From Bondarzewia mesenterica (taxonomy: Eukaryota; Basidiomycota; Agaricomycetes; Russulales; Bondarzewiaceae), in contig SGPL01000014.1 of the NCBI GenBank assembly GCA_004802705.1, positions 1 through 64,000 on the forward strand: 64,000 nt of DNA, read 5' to 3'. This document shows, in pieces, positions 22,169 to 38,600 of this stretch. How positions within the stretch are numbered: the stretch's first letter is position 1; each line of letters starts with the position of its first letter. Under the pieces are notes generated by a model. It was not told the origin of the DNA, did not search any database, and saw nothing but the letters and a program-made list of their open reading frames with translations. The translations under genes and the position numbers were made by a program.

Positions 22169-23491
22169 ATGGCCGAAGAGAACGCTGGAACCTGTCTCGT
22201 AACTGGGGCGAAAGCTCGAGTCCGTCCTTATCATCTTTGCAGCGGCGCCATTGGACGAATCACCCTCTGGTCAGTCGTTTTTGTTCCAAGGTCGATACCT
22301 GAAGATTGAAATATTGCTCAGTTATCCCGGTTGGAATGGAGTTGGGGCTTGAAATACAATACCATCGAACTAGACACCTCTCAGAACACTGTTTTTCGTG
22401 CGTAGTCCCTATCTCTCTCCGTCGCTCATAAACCGATTCTGTATCTCAATTCGTCATGACTTGTGGGAATTGTTTGCGTCCGGAAAGATCACTTTAATGC
22501 CGTCTGTGGACATCATAGACAAACTTTGGGCTCGATGGGAGAAGCTTGATTTAAAGTCAGAATTCATTCAGCCCATCGACGAAGTGAGTGCCTCGTTCTG
22601 GTCCCATCTTACACCTTCTGAGGCGTAGTTTTATAGATTTACGATGGAAAGGACAGTTTCGAGTATCGACTGTTGCCGCTTATGGCCAATGTTCCTGCTA
22701 TCACCCGCCCTTCAGACAATTCGGAAGACAACGCCGCCACAGTTTACTCGTATCCATTCGACGAAATGCCAGTCGTAATATCCTGTGTAAAACCACACTT
22801 CATCGTCCAGGCCGCTGGCGAGATAATTGACGGAATGGTTTGGAATGAAAAACGGTCTATTGGTCTCGCGGTCTCGCGGATTTATGGTACATCGGATTTG
22901 AGCGCCATGGATGCCGTGGACACAATCATCCAGTCCTACCTCTCCTGGGTGTTCCAGTCCCCTCCCAACCATTTTGCTTGCCATCCTCGGATCGCTTGTC
23001 CTCGCATCTTTGATACGACCCTTGATGAGCCACTCCGATCTCCTTCACTTCAACCTGCTTCCGGTCCAATCAAATCGATCAGGCGAAGCACAAGTCCGGC
23101 TCCTTACCCTCATGTTTCTGGTCATCGTGGCAAGCGATGCTGTGACACGATCCCTCCTCACCTTCCTTTGTTCGACTATTCGAGCAAACAGCGCCGGGGC
23201 AATCCTCTTCATCTTCAGCCATGCGGTGACGGACGATCGGGCCGAGGCAGATCTTCTAATACTCCTTCCTGTCCTGGTCTTACAGTGACCAGTGGTGACG
23301 GGTCGAGTGGCCCTGATTTGGAGGGAAGCAGGGAACAGGTGATTCTGCGTCATACCCATACGGTCAGCCCGTACGAAGAAGAGGCTCTTGAGGACCTTGA
23401 TGATTGGGTTGACTTTTGTGCGCAGACTGCGGCATCGCATGGCTGGGAGAGCATCGTCGTCAACGACAATGATGTGTGGGATTACGATTGA
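22169..23491 (+). pseudogene. HNH_2-family protein, decayed first copy of a tandem pair
   Basis: Successive blocks match the intact gene downstream in order: AGTCLVTGAKARVRPYHL (for GLCLITS...HHCHLLPQ), LEWSWGLKYNTIELDTSQN (for LEWAWGIQYFSLNVDKPTN), RHDLWELFASGKITLMPS (for LHALFDRGQFIFLPS), and after an intron YDGKDSFEYRLLPL and YPFDEMPVV...VKPHFIVQAAGE (for HCYPYDTLPVL...LPHFVLYNSGREL). The C-terminus is much longer and ends SIVVNDNDVWDYD. Decay signs are a poor acceptor before RHDLWELF and an unclear junction before LEWSWG. It could still be expressed with unusual splicing, and the start at ATG 22,169 is tentative. Confidence 0.58.
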
Positions 23492-23808
23492 GAGCGAGAG
23501 TGCGTTGACGCGTATTGATTCTTCCCGCGCCCATGTAACTACTTGCACGAAACATAGCTTCCTTTTTCTGACAACCATAAGCCATCCTCAATCCTCACCG
23601 ATCACTCGTGTCCATTCAATTTGTCCTCAGATCCAGTGAACAAAGGTAAAGATTCCTTTGTTCTTACTCAGAGTCGTCTGTGTATTATGGTTCAGCGGCA
23701 GCACTTGATGACCGATCTGACTTTTAACATCTCTCGCATTCATCTCAGAGTCGCCTTCATCTTCCTCGTCGTACTCGCTCTCCATCGACTTTCCTGTCGT
23801 ACTCGACC

Positions 23809-24841
23809 ATGACTCGCCGGTATCGACTGCGTTCCTCCACCCGGGCCAGTTCTCGTCTGCCTTCCGAGCTGGGAGAGGATAACGCCACACTCTCCGGGCA
23901 AAACACTCAATATACATCGACAAAGAACACCGTTAGCTATCCGTCATTCGAGGATGAATCTGTTGGTCGAGAAGATCATAAGGGATCCGATTTTGTGGAC
24001 GTGGTAGCCGATCCAGTTGTTCCCTTTTATTTTGCTCTCCGAAAGGCATCGTCGCAGCCGTCCACCGCCAGCCGAATCGTGAAGGACCTCGCACGCAAAC
24101 TGGACCCGAACAGAGGCTTATGCCTCATCACCTCACATAACAACTACGATGCTGTATTGCATCATTGCCATCTCCTTCCGCAATCGGATCGTAACGAGCA
24201 TACCAAGGTGAGCATGCACGAACGTTTCTACCTCCAACCTCATCTACATCATCCACAGTTGACGAGCTTAGAGTGGGCTTGGGGGATCCAATATTTCTCC
24301 TTGAACGTCGACAAGCCCACTAACATGATAAGACGTACGTCCCCGCGACCTCTTTGTTTAACAACATCATCTGACTTATGGGCACAGTCAAGTGTGATTT
24401 GCATGCACTGTTTGACAGGGGCCAATTTATTTTCCTGCCGTCCACCAATGTGATTGAGCAATTGTATAAGCACGAGCTCGTCCGTGCAGCTAATCCAAAC
24501 ACGCAGTTGTCGCCGATCACAGATGTAGGTTAATCTTACACTATGGAATTATATATGTCGCTGATCTATCTCATTTTTCTGGATAGAAATATAATGGCCA
24601 AACCATCTTCGAATACCGACTGGTTCCATTGGGGAAAATGGGTGCCATGTGTTGTGTCCTCCGCGATCCCAATGCCCCTACAACAGTATCGGCTGCTGAC
24701 CAAGTTCTTGGCCCTGAAGTGCTACACTGCTACCCTTACGATACTCTCCCAGTCCTCCGCTCTCACGTTCTCCCACACTTTGTCTTGTACAACAGTGGTC
24801 GAGAGCTCGTCAAAAAAGGGAAACTCGAGGTGGCGGACTGA
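23809..24841 (+). CDS. HNH_2-family (HNH endonuclease-like) protein
   Basis: Four exons, 23,809-24,207; 24,259-24,334; 24,388-24,524; 24,587-24,841, join perfectly into 288 residues. The diagnostic core is LDPNRGLCLITSHNNYD then HHCHLLPQSD (the H.H part of the site), LEWAWGIQYFSLNVDKPTN, and CDLHALFDRGQFIFLPS (the second His and Asp region). This matches the HNH_2 proteins abundant in agaricomycetes. The parent fold is a metal-dependent nuclease, but nuclease activity of these fungal members is not established to my knowledge, so the biological role is unknown. There is no signal peptide or membrane segment. It follows a decayed paralogue on the same strand, which implies tandem duplication. 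Confidence 0.8.
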
Positions 24842-25676
24842 GCTGCAGCGATCTCGGCATGGAGTGCGAGAGGTTTCGCGGGGACAGATTATCAGGTTGC
24901 GCATGCGCTGAACTGGGTCAAAGAGATCTATCTCTTGTGGCTTCAATATGTTGTTCCCTTGGAGTTCCTGGTGGGTCAGGGGGATGGAGCTGGTAACTTG
25001 GGGGTCACGGCAGAATCAGACTCAAACTAGTCTCCGTTTACTTTCCTGTAGAATTGCGACAGCCTAATCGATTTTTTTCTGGATTCACTTGCAACCCCAA
25101 GGGCTCACAGAGAAGATGCAGTCATGAGTGTTCGCGATGTCTGGTATGCCCTCTCCATCATTAGTGTTCGCAATGTCTGGTATGTCCCGTCCGTCACAAG
25201 TGTTCGCAATGTTCGATACATCCCGCGGTCAGTGCATTAATATTTTCAAGTCGTGATCCACTCTCAATCATCTCCCTTACCTGTTTTTGCATAGGTCGAA
25301 GGATGACGTACAGACGACGGAAATTGAGTTGGCGACAAAGGTTTTAGACTGTGAAGGCAAGACGAGATCCCCACGCATCCCTGCATGATTCTTGGATTGA
25401 TTGAACCCCGCCTTTGCACAGAACGTTGTGTCTGCAGAGGAAATAGTAGCCCCTTCGTGCCTTAGGATCTGCCCGTCTAATCGAGGTGTATGCTTACACC
25501 GACCAGCGAATACACATGCCATCTTTCAATGTCGAGGGGTGCGGGTGTAATATTCGAACACAGTGCGATGCAATACAACTTGAAAGCACGTATGAAGTAA
25601 CAATAAAGAAAGAAGAGAAAAAAATGAAGACACAGCTGGATAGCAAACCACACAACATCCGCACGACGGCTGGCAC
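24842..25676. other. Intergenic with a short tandem repeat
   Basis: Convergent 3' ends of the HNH_2 gene and the demethylase gene meet here. Besides the 36-base repeat array, nothing was found. Confidence 0.6.
25127..25234 (+). repeat. Tandem repeat, three 36-base units
   Basis: Units start exactly at 25,127, 25,163 and 25,199, each opening AGTGTTCGC(G/A)ATGT followed by a (T)GGTAT or TCGATAC part and CCC. The third unit is the most diverged. Confidence 0.85.
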
Positions 25677-29462
<3,786 letters not shown>

Positions 29463-29663
29463 CTAGAAAAGAGGATCAACCGTGGCATGATTTAGTCGTC
29501 GAGCTCGAGCAACGCCTAGCCAGACGACGAGGCAGTTGAAACGAGAGCGATGCAGGTAGACAAGATTGTTGCGACGAGCACGATGGACGTGCAGAAACAA
29601 AGGATGGGTCAATTTCACTGTTAACGGCGGTGGGCGCGATTGCCTGGGCAGCACTAGGCTCAT

Positions 29664-30245
29664 TTAGACGATCGTTGAAAGGAGGAAGGTGTTCAGAGGC
29701 AGTGGGTCCGAGGCTCTGGAGAAGGGCGCAGCGGTGATGAACGCAAAAGTTTGTGAGAAGGGTAACGCATTGTCTCGCGCGAAGGACCAGGTCACGCGAG
29801 AGGCACAGGAGATGGAGACGGCGCAGAACATTCCAATTCCAAAGACTGTCGATGTGTAGATAATGATGTTATGTTGAAGAGCGGACTGTGAGCATGGTGA
29901 GCAATGCACTGATGAACCACTGAGAAAATCCGTGAGTGTTTATCTAGGTCTACGATCTGAGCCAGGGTGACTCACCATCCCGAAACCTCCACCCTTTGAG
30001 TCCATAATCAGCTGAAACATGACACCGATTGACTGGCCAGATGACACTGAAAACATCCCCCTAAACATCAGCTTCACAGACTTGTATGAGACTACTCACC
30101 TGCAAGCAGAGTTTCAACGTCCGGGAGCATAAACACGAGCGGCAGTAAGAAGATCAAGCCAGATATCGCGCCTATTGGAATAGACCAGACGATAGCAATG
30201 GGTAGCTGCTGCCACGTGACATGCTGATCTGAGTTAGCGAAAACC
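29664..30245 (-). pseudogene. Remnant of an APC-family amino-acid/GABA permease
   Basis: Three exon-like blocks are joined by introns: VWSIPIGAISGLIFLLPLVF with LPDVETLLA (to about 30,102), SGQSIGVMFQLIMDSKGGGFG (about 30,060-29,981) and a block ending at 29,664 containing FGIGMFCAVSISCASRVTWSFARDNALPFS and PLPLNTFLLSTIV. These are consecutive mid-protein segments of fungal APC permeases (membrane helices around the SRVTWSFARDNALP loop). The normal N-terminal helices and the last helices are missing, so only about a quarter to a third of a permease remains. It probably lost its ends by rearrangement. It is not functional as read. Confidence 0.75.
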
Positions 30246-31645
30246 GGCGAGAAAATGATGATCTCATTTTCATGTATTTCACGATAATTTCACGTTGTGA
30301 TCTGTATGTATCTACTGATTCTATGTTAATTGTATTATTCATGAACTTGGCGCGCACATGGTGCGCATATGGTGGTGAGAGGTTGACAGAAACCCGGCAT
30401 GTAACCAGCAGGACGGCATGCTGGACACGGCCTGCATCACCGAGCGGGAGGCTGCACACAGTTTCGGCTCAGATAAAATGAATGTGCAGTGGTCTCGCTT
30501 TGTGCGTGTTAGTCCTATATGAAATGAAACCAGGATGAGATGTGTCTACATCTCAGGCGGCCATTTGGCATGTTCCTGGCATGCCCATATGCATGTCATC
30601 GTGAGTTCTTTGTTAATTACAGTTCAAATCCATCTGAGATAACGATCTATATGATTTCAATTTTAAACTTTCGAAGGCATGCTGAAAATAACTTAATTCA
30701 ATTAATCATACATTCACTCGTACAATGTAGACTAGGAGTTGGATGAGAATGGTGTGGATACAAGGCACACAATTAGCCTAATCCCACTCAAAAATCAACG
30801 CAAGATCGAAGAAGATTCCAGATATCACGAGGAGAGCCAGGGGGGAGCGCACGAGAATTTCATTCTTACTGAGGTTGCTATTGTTGCAAAGAGATCATCG
30901 AAAGTTTAGAAATAATCTATCGCTCATAGTTCCTGGNGTCTCAGACGAGGAGAAATCAAACAATATCCGCTATATCACCATTATGGTTCCCACGGATACA
31001 TGACTCTGTGCTCCCGGTGTGAAGGTGCAATGGAAATGTCAGGAAAACCCCTCGGGCGGAGACGGTCAGGTCAATGCACCATGTACTATCTTTGCAGTAT
31101 TGTGTATGTAAGCGACTCACCGTCCGGTCTTAGACATACCTTCGTCCTCGTTCAGAATGTTGTGATGGTAGCGAAGATTAAACATATCTAGAAGAGCGGC
31201 TTAGAAAGTCGAGGCCAAGGGGTGTATAGCAAGGAATTCAATTCGCGATTTTTTGATGACCACGTAGCGATACTTGTCGTCGCTAACTCATGGACCAGCG
31301 GGCCACACTCTATGCTGCCGTCGCACACTGACAGAAATACCAAGACTCGCCAGTGATCCAAATCAAATCGCGGTACTTCTCGACCTTTAGTGTGGAAATT
31401 GGGATGTAGACCAGTGGTTGTCATCCATCATACTGTGCCCTAAAATGCGCGATTATACAGTGGTATCGTCGTAACCTAAGTCGCAGACTGAGTGAGAAAG
31501 AGTTTGTGTCAAAAGGAAAACAGGAATGAGTTGAGGAATTCAAAAGTTTGCTAACATCCGTGTCTGGATCGGATGGATGAGTCGTTAGTTAACGATGCGG
31601 TGGGGCTGTCGATCCAAACTACGTCCGGGCCGCTGAGTTGAAATC
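30246..31645. other. Gene-free stretch
   Basis: About 1.4 kb, AT-rich in parts (around 30,600-30,720), with only short frames of random composition. Nothing recognisable. It contains the probable promoter of the plus-strand gene starting at 31,646. Confidence 0.55.
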
Positions 31646-34133
31646 ATGGCACGTCGGCTTTTTGCGAAATGTTATTATAGAATTTTGAACTTCTTGCAGT
31701 TGCACGATCTTGCTCGCGCCGCAGGTAAAGTATCACATCTGTACACGTCCGGGATGGTATATCCTGTGGGAAGCCAACTGACTGTATCAAAGATAAATCG
31801 TCTCCTCCGTCCGTTGCGTAACAAATGCACTCATCTAGCCTCCCTCGCCTCATCTTCGTCCTCCTCCAAACCTACACTCGTTACCTACGCCTCCCGCGCT
31901 GCCACAGTACGCGTCGACGATGACGCGCCTCCTCTCGCCAACCTCCTTCCTCCGAAGGTCCTCTTGTCTCGCGCGCATCTTGACCATCATAGTCTCGCGA
32001 ACCTCGATTTGTCAGGCAGGATCTATGCTGTAGTGGACGCGTTCAAGAACGTGATCAAGGCCTCATTTGACTCGGAGCGCGAGGGGAGGGAGATAACCAT
32101 CATGACGTTGACGGACTTGTGCGCAGCGGTGGTAGGTGAGAGTATTCAGGATGAGGTTGAGCAGAATTTGTACCATGAAGAGCATGAGGAGCGTGATGTG
32201 GACGAGGACGCTGAGATGGCCATTGTGGACGAGTGTTATGAATCTATTCCCGATCGGTTTCGCAGGTATGCTTTGACTTTCATGACGAGTCATCTCCGTC
32301 ACCAAATTGTTTATTTCATTTCGCTTTAGGTGGACACTTGTTTCGCACGCGCTCTCAATCATACTGGATTCTTGTCCCCACCATGCTACTCTCATTTCAT
32401 CTCTTCTCGACATAACGCTCTCATATAATCTAGCACGACAATCTCGAATCCTTCTTCGTTCGCTCCTTGCCACCGCTGTCTGCCCTGCTCGCGTTCACCT
32501 TGCCACTCCCATATGCCACCCTGCTCATTCTTCCTTTCTGAAAGACCTTTGTGCCAAATGGACAACGATGTCTCTCCCGATGAAAGATCAAAGTTCGGAT
32601 TCTGCCTCGCCGTCTTTCTACACAGAAAGCGCCTTCACTCGAATTCTAGTCGACGTGCTTGTGGAAGTGGGTAGTCCAGATGCGTGGACGAGCAGAGCGG
32701 TATCCCGTTTCGCTCGACACCTGCAGTCCAACGATTTTCCTTCTTTCGTGCAATTGCTCAGCGGTTTGGCAGAAATCATGGGCCGACAAAATCGGCGATG
32801 GATCGACAGGCACCGGAGGGGCAGGCGTGTCGATTCGGATGCCGAGGATGACGATATCCAGCTGTGCGATCGGTTCTCGAGATGGACTAGGGTGCTTTAT
32901 GGGCGTGTTGCCGTTGACTCGGAAACTAACCCTCCTCTTCCTTCAATTTCTTGCGAGTATCAATGCATCATCGACTTTCTCGTCTTATCTCAGTCTTATG
33001 GTGCCCACCTTGGTAGCGAGAGTGCTCATTTGGATTCACCATATCAGGAAGTCCAGACCGTCCTAACGTGCCTCGCGACCCGCTGCGTCACGTCACCTCT
33101 TTTCACCTCCTGTAGCCGTCAAGAAATGGCAAGCCTTCTAAATTTACTCAGCGACGTAAAGCCAGCGACATTGACATACGAAGATTTGATCGTCCAATCA
33201 TTCCAAGTCGAACAGCCCGGCTCTTCCCCCGTCAAGCCCGCCAGCCCTTCTCTACGAGACTCGGTGCGCTCCCTGCAAGCCTACGCGTCCGTCCTTCACC
33301 GGCGAGGACTCCGCGCACTGGAGGCCTCATTTTGGATATGCGCGCTCCGCCACTTCGAACGTGACGTCTCACTGTCCTCCACAGCTGGGGGGCGCGAGAT
33401 TGGACAGGTTCGAAAAGAACTGATAGACGCGACCGGAGTGGCTGAACAAAGACTATATGGATCTCGGTCTTCCAGACTCGCGACATCGACAGCATCTGAT
33501 GAAGATGATGCCGATGATAGACAAGGCAACGAGAGTGACTGGGAGTGGGAAGACATGGTCGGGTGTTGGGTGCGCAAGACTCCTCTGACAAAGAAACGAA
33601 AATTGAATCCCCCGAATTCGGGGACGAGCGTTCGGACCCGATCTTCTACAAAATTGCAATCGTTGCGCGCTTCGGATTCAGCCACCTCCATTTCAGCCCC
33701 TTCGCGATCCCACCACAGTGCTCCGTCCCGGGGACCGGCGCGCTCCTACAGCAAACCCGCATCGACATCGACTTCCTCTTCTGCGTCCACCTCAAGAACC
33801 TCTCCAACGACCTTGAGGTCTGTGTCCCCCGATACCGAGCCGTTGTCAGACGATGCGGACACCGACGATTGTGACGATCTTGACGAGATCTTGACGCCGA
33901 AGAAACGCCAGCGAGTGTGGAATTTCAGGACTATTGTTGCGGATGCACAGAAGAATGTAATCAACTTGAAGGAGGAAAAGGCCGCGAAGAGGGCCGCCGC
34001 CGCCGCCGCTGCCCGAGCAGCTCAGTCTCATAGTCCAATCAGAGGTAGGCGAGCTATCGAGGATCTGATGGAAAACGTTCCCGAAGATATCATTGATATT
34101 TCCTCGGATGATGCGTTGGACTTTTTGGCTTAG
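31646..34133 (+). CDS. Hypothetical large, probably nuclear protein
   Basis: Two exons, 31,646-32,265 and 32,330-34,133, joined as FRRWTLVSHAL, about 807 residues. The first part is helical with a Ser run (SLASSSSSSKP) and an acidic stretch (EEHEERDVDEDAEM). The middle is mostly helical with no known motif. The C-terminal third is disordered: repeated Ser/Arg/Pro segments, an acidic DTDDCDDLDEILTPKKRQR that resembles a nuclear localisation context, an alanine run encoded by GCC/GCT repeats near 33,995, and ENVPEDIIDISSDDALDFLA at the end, whose IDIS core resembles a SUMO-interacting motif. The start could instead be an in-frame ATG downstream. I do not recognise the family. A chromatin or DNA-repair scaffold is a guess. 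Confidence 0.72.
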
Positions 34134-34479
34134 GTCGGTGGGGCTCGGACAGTTGGACAGCGAATTATATCCGGACGCTGTACTTTCTGTTGTCTTATTT
34201 ATTGGAGGACGCATTATGCCATCGCCAGCACTCTTAGACCCTTTTTCAAATGTAGCTGTCGTGTTTTGATTAGGCTATCGATTTTGATATATATCGTGTT
34301 GCGAGTTCACAATTTACTCTGGATTTTGTTTTGCATTTCTGTGGCAAAACGCGCTTGTGGCGCGTGGCGAGGCGAGACGCGTCGGTGACGCGTCAACCAC
34401 ATGATTCATGTGACCGACTCTCTGCTATTCGCTCAATGCGGCCTCTTTCACCGTCCACATCAATAGACATCAATGCATC
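34134..34479. other. Intergenic
   Basis: Holds the 3' region of the preceding gene and the promoter of the small gene at 34,480. No other element seen. Confidence 0.5.
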
Positions 34480-34779
34480 ATGGCCTCCAAGTCAAAGTCT
34501 AATCCTCTTGCATTAGAAGATACCCTACGAGACCTTGCTCTCCTACGAGCGTCCGATCTCGACCTTTCCTCCATCCTCGCATCCGCGTCCGCTTCGCAGA
34601 GTCAACATACCGAGATCGATGCTTCCGTGGAGTTATCGTACGAATTTGCACGAGAGGCTCGGAAGGCGGTCAAAATCCAGGACAAGGGAGCGGTAGAGGT
34701 TCAGGGAAGTCGGGTCGAGGACGCGAGGACTCGGTTGGAGGATGTCATGCTTGGACTCGAGGGATCGAGGGATGGGTAA
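34480..34779 (+). CDS. Small helical hypothetical protein, 99 residues
   Basis: A single exon starting MASKSKSNPLALEDTLRDLA. Composition is strongly helical and charged, with a Ser/Ala/Gln linker (SASASQSQHTE) between two helices. The second helix contains LSYEFAREARKAVKI and RLEDVMLGLE, which suggests a helical hairpin or coiled-coil partner protein. It resembles the small accessory subunits of larger complexes, but no family is recognised. The TCA/CCGT start context is consistent with translation. It lies on the same strand as its large neighbour upstream. Confidence 0.55.
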   Translation: MASKSKSNPLALEDTLRDLALLRASDLDLSSILASASASQSQHTEIDASVELSYEFAREARKAVKIQDKGAVEVQGSRVEDARTRLEDVMLGLEGSRDG

Positions 34780-35668
34780 GAGGCTGTGGAGGTGAGTGAT
34801 CTTGATGGTCCGAATCAATTGTCACCGACGGGCATGGACCTTAGATCTTGAAATGGGCCCCTTACTCTCCTGTGCGCGTTCGACCGTGAATAGTTCCGTA
34901 TTTTTTTTTTNTCACCTTGCGGCTTCTGGCCACTATGCCAGCACCATGCCAGCAGTCATCCGGCCTTTGAGAGGATAGGTACAGCCACGAACTTTGTTGA
35001 ACAACAATATGGATTGTATCTTATCCATACTTGGACACATGATCTTACGTATCCAATTCTATCTACCTCGAGGATGTCGCATGGCTCTCGAAGAGGATGC
35101 AGGGACTGCGGATTGAGCGACAGGAAGGTGCCAAACAGTGTTGAGATGAAAAAACAAACTGGGTGCAGTCATGTGTAAAACAAATTTTTCGGAATATGGA
35201 ATATGGCAGCTATACGTTCGGTACAGGCCCAGCAAGGTCGGACATGTTCTTATATTCTTTCTTCTGGTCGAAACACGAGGCAGTGAGACGTGTCAGTAGG
35301 CGACATTGACGGCAAGGGATGAATCTAGCGCCCGGGATGTGATGACTGTTGTCGGCGGTATCGTTGGCGCAGGAACGGCATTGGGCATCGATAACAGTGG
35401 CGGCGAGAGCCCATTCGCTGTCGAGGAGGCTAAACAGTTTGATAAGACGTCAAGGGAAGAAAAACAGAAATTAGCCGTGGCTTAGCGCGTGTAGCGTGAT
35501 AGGGCGTGCTTCATAAGAACAACCCACCTTCGTCCACACTTCCCACGCGCGCGTTGGTCGCTCGCAACCTTGTTCAAACGTTCGAGCCTCTTCCCTTTTT
35601 TCTTCTTCATTTTATTCACGACATTTACGCCGGCGACGAGCATAGCAACGACGACACTCAACAACGCA
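34780..35668. other. Intergenic
   Basis: No coding frame of protein-like composition. A T-run with an N lies near 34,903. The last part is the ABC transporter 5' region. Confidence 0.55.
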
Positions 35669-38600
35669 ATGGCCCCTGACCCTGCAATGGCGCAGTCCAT
35701 TGCGCTTTTTGCTTTGCGCGTAATATCTCCCGCTCTTGTGCTACTGTCTGCACTCTCCATCATCCCGACTCGACCGGCACCCCCGTCCTCTCCCTCTCCA
35801 ATTACCTCCGTCGTCGTTGCAACTCGTATTCCTCGTCGCGCCCTCATTTTATTCCTTCTTTCTCTTTCTTCTTTTACATATCTTCTTGATGGTTTGGCTT
35901 TTGTCGTCTTCGCCGTTTTCCGTAAAGTATGGCCTTACAACAGTGGCATCGAGATCAACGCGGTCCTCGGGCTCATTGGCTTCAGTGGCCTTGCCGCGTT
36001 GGGTGCTTGGAAGGACATCAAGGGCGTCGATGTCTGGTCTCTGCGCAGACTGAAGGTCGCGATCCTTTTTTTCGTTGATCTTGGATATCGCGCAGGTCGT
36101 TCTTGTCGGAACGTCCATCGAAAAAATATGTGAGTTTCATTAACTTTCCTACCGTCTTGCTAAGCTGATCCGGCTCGATCGTTACAGCGAAGACTATTAC
36201 TTCTTTGTCTAGCCTCATCCACCTCGCGTTACCCGCGTTCCGTGTTCTTCTCCTCGTGCCACTGTTCTTCGCCTTGATCAACCCTCGTACCACATATGCT
36301 GCGGTTGCTGTTGATGGAGCTGAGCCTGAACCTACATCAACCTCCTTGCTCTTGCCCCCTGAAGCTGGTGTCGTATCTTCTAGCGGTCTGAATGCTCCTT
36401 CCGTCGATGCAAGCAAGTACGGAACTTTCCGCAGCACAGGGTCTAACAACCTGACTGCGTCAGGCCCCACAACGCGCGCCCATACACCTGATCCGTCCGG
36501 TCGCATTCCTCCTTTGAAGGTACGCCAGCTGACTCTCACTTGTTAGGCAAGTGCTGATCAATCCCTCCGAAAGCCATCCGCTAAGGAGAAGGAAATCAAC
36601 CTCGACCCGTCATGGAGCGAGCTCATGAGTCGCTTGCGTCGCATCACGCCCTATCTGTGGCCATCCAAGAGCCGGGCACTGCAATTTGTCGCCGTACGTA
36701 GAAGTTTGTATGATGTCGCGCGTTATGAATTATTCACATCGGTTTCAGATCCTTTGCATCCTCATCCTTGTTGTTGGGCGCTTTGTCAACTTTGCTGTAC
36801 CCCTTGTTCTCGCTGAGCTCATCTCCATCTTTGAGAAGGGTGACAAACGCTCCCCTTGGCCATATCTGTTTGGTTATGTTGGACTTCGTTTCCTGCAGAG
36901 CAGTGGTGGCCTAGCTGCGTTGCGCGACGTGCGTTTCAATACACGGAACTTCGCTGGGATGTGTCATTAATTCGCTTGAATCTGTACAGTCTCTTTGGGC
37001 ACCTGTGATGCAGTATTCTGATCGCGGTGAGTTTTGGTGCCCCGACTGACTACGAACGCACCGTTGATAACCCCCGTTTTATCAGAAATGTCGCAACTGT
37101 CTTTTAACCATCTGCTCAATCTGTCTTTCGCCTTCCATACTCACCGCAAGACAGGCGAAGTTCTTCGCATTTTGGATCGTGGGGCCGCCATCAACCACAC
37201 TTTGGAGGTATGCCTTTGCGGAGAAATCTCCATGTATTGCCGGGCATATATGCTAACCACTTGTTTGCAAACAGTTAATTCTCTTCAACGTGATCCCTAC
37301 GTTCTTTGATATTTTGGTCGCTCTTGCTGTCTTTGTTGTCCGATTGGATTGGACGGTGGCCGCTGTCATCTTCTTCGTGATGTTCACTTACGGTCAGCTG
37401 CACTTAAAATGCCTGAAGTCCTTGCGCTAATATAATCATCTCTAATCAGTCGCTGCCAGCATAATACTCACCAGATGGCGCACCAAGCTGCGGAGACAAA
37501 TGAATGATCGCGATATCGTATGCATGCTCTGCCGTCTGCCCATCAATTCGAGCTAAAATACCTGTTTTGCGCAGATCACCCGTGGTATTCACACCGACTG
37601 TTTGTTGAATTACGAAACCGTGAAATACTTTAATGGTGAAGAGCATGAAGGCGAGCGTTACAGGGATGCAATTCTCCAATATCAAGCTCTGGAATACCGC
37701 GTCATGCGTATGTTGTTTCAATCTGATCTCAATAATAATCCAAAATAATACCTCACTTTTCAGTCTCCTTGAACTTGCTCAACCTCGTCCAAAATTTCAT
37801 CATTGTAAGTCCGCGATCATTACTGTGTCATCCCTTTCTGATTCATTTTCAATTTCACAGACTGTCGGCCTTCTCGTTGGTGCTATAATTGTTGCTCGGC
37901 GTGTCACAAACGGTCTCCTGGAACCCAGCGATTTCGTCTTCTTCATCACATATCTTGCTCAGGTATGATCCATCAATAGTCTCCAGGTCCGACGAGGCGC
38001 TCATGCCATTGGCAATTTGCGTAGCTCTATGGCCCGTTGAACAGCCTTGGATACATCTACCGTTCCATCAATCAATCTCTGGTTGACACTGAGAAACTTT
38101 TGAAGCTCCTCAATGAGCCTACTGACATCAATGACAAGCCAAATGCACCAGATCTTGTCATCGGCGATGGGGAGCTCGAGTTTGGTCAGTCACTTTTCAC
38201 ACCCTCTGTATTTCATCGAACGACTGACATCTTGTATACAGACAATGTCAGCTTCTCTTACGACGGCCGCACGACTGCTCTCAAAGGAGTTTCGTTTAAG
38301 GTTCCCAAGGGTAGCTCTGTCGCTCTTGTTGGAGAGTCAGGATCCGGGAAATCAACCATTCTCAGGCTGCTTTACCGTTTCTATGATCTCCAGGAAGGTG
38401 AAGGACGAATTTGTATCGATGGGCAAGATATTCGCGACATCACTCAGGCGAGCTTAAGGAAGGCGATTGGTGTCGTTCCCCAGGACTCCGTACTCTTCAA
38501 TGCTAGCATCGCGTACAATATTGGGTGCGTGTCCTCGCACCGGTACACTTGATTCGATCTGACACGTCGAGCAGATATGGCAAGTTCGGTGCAACGCACG

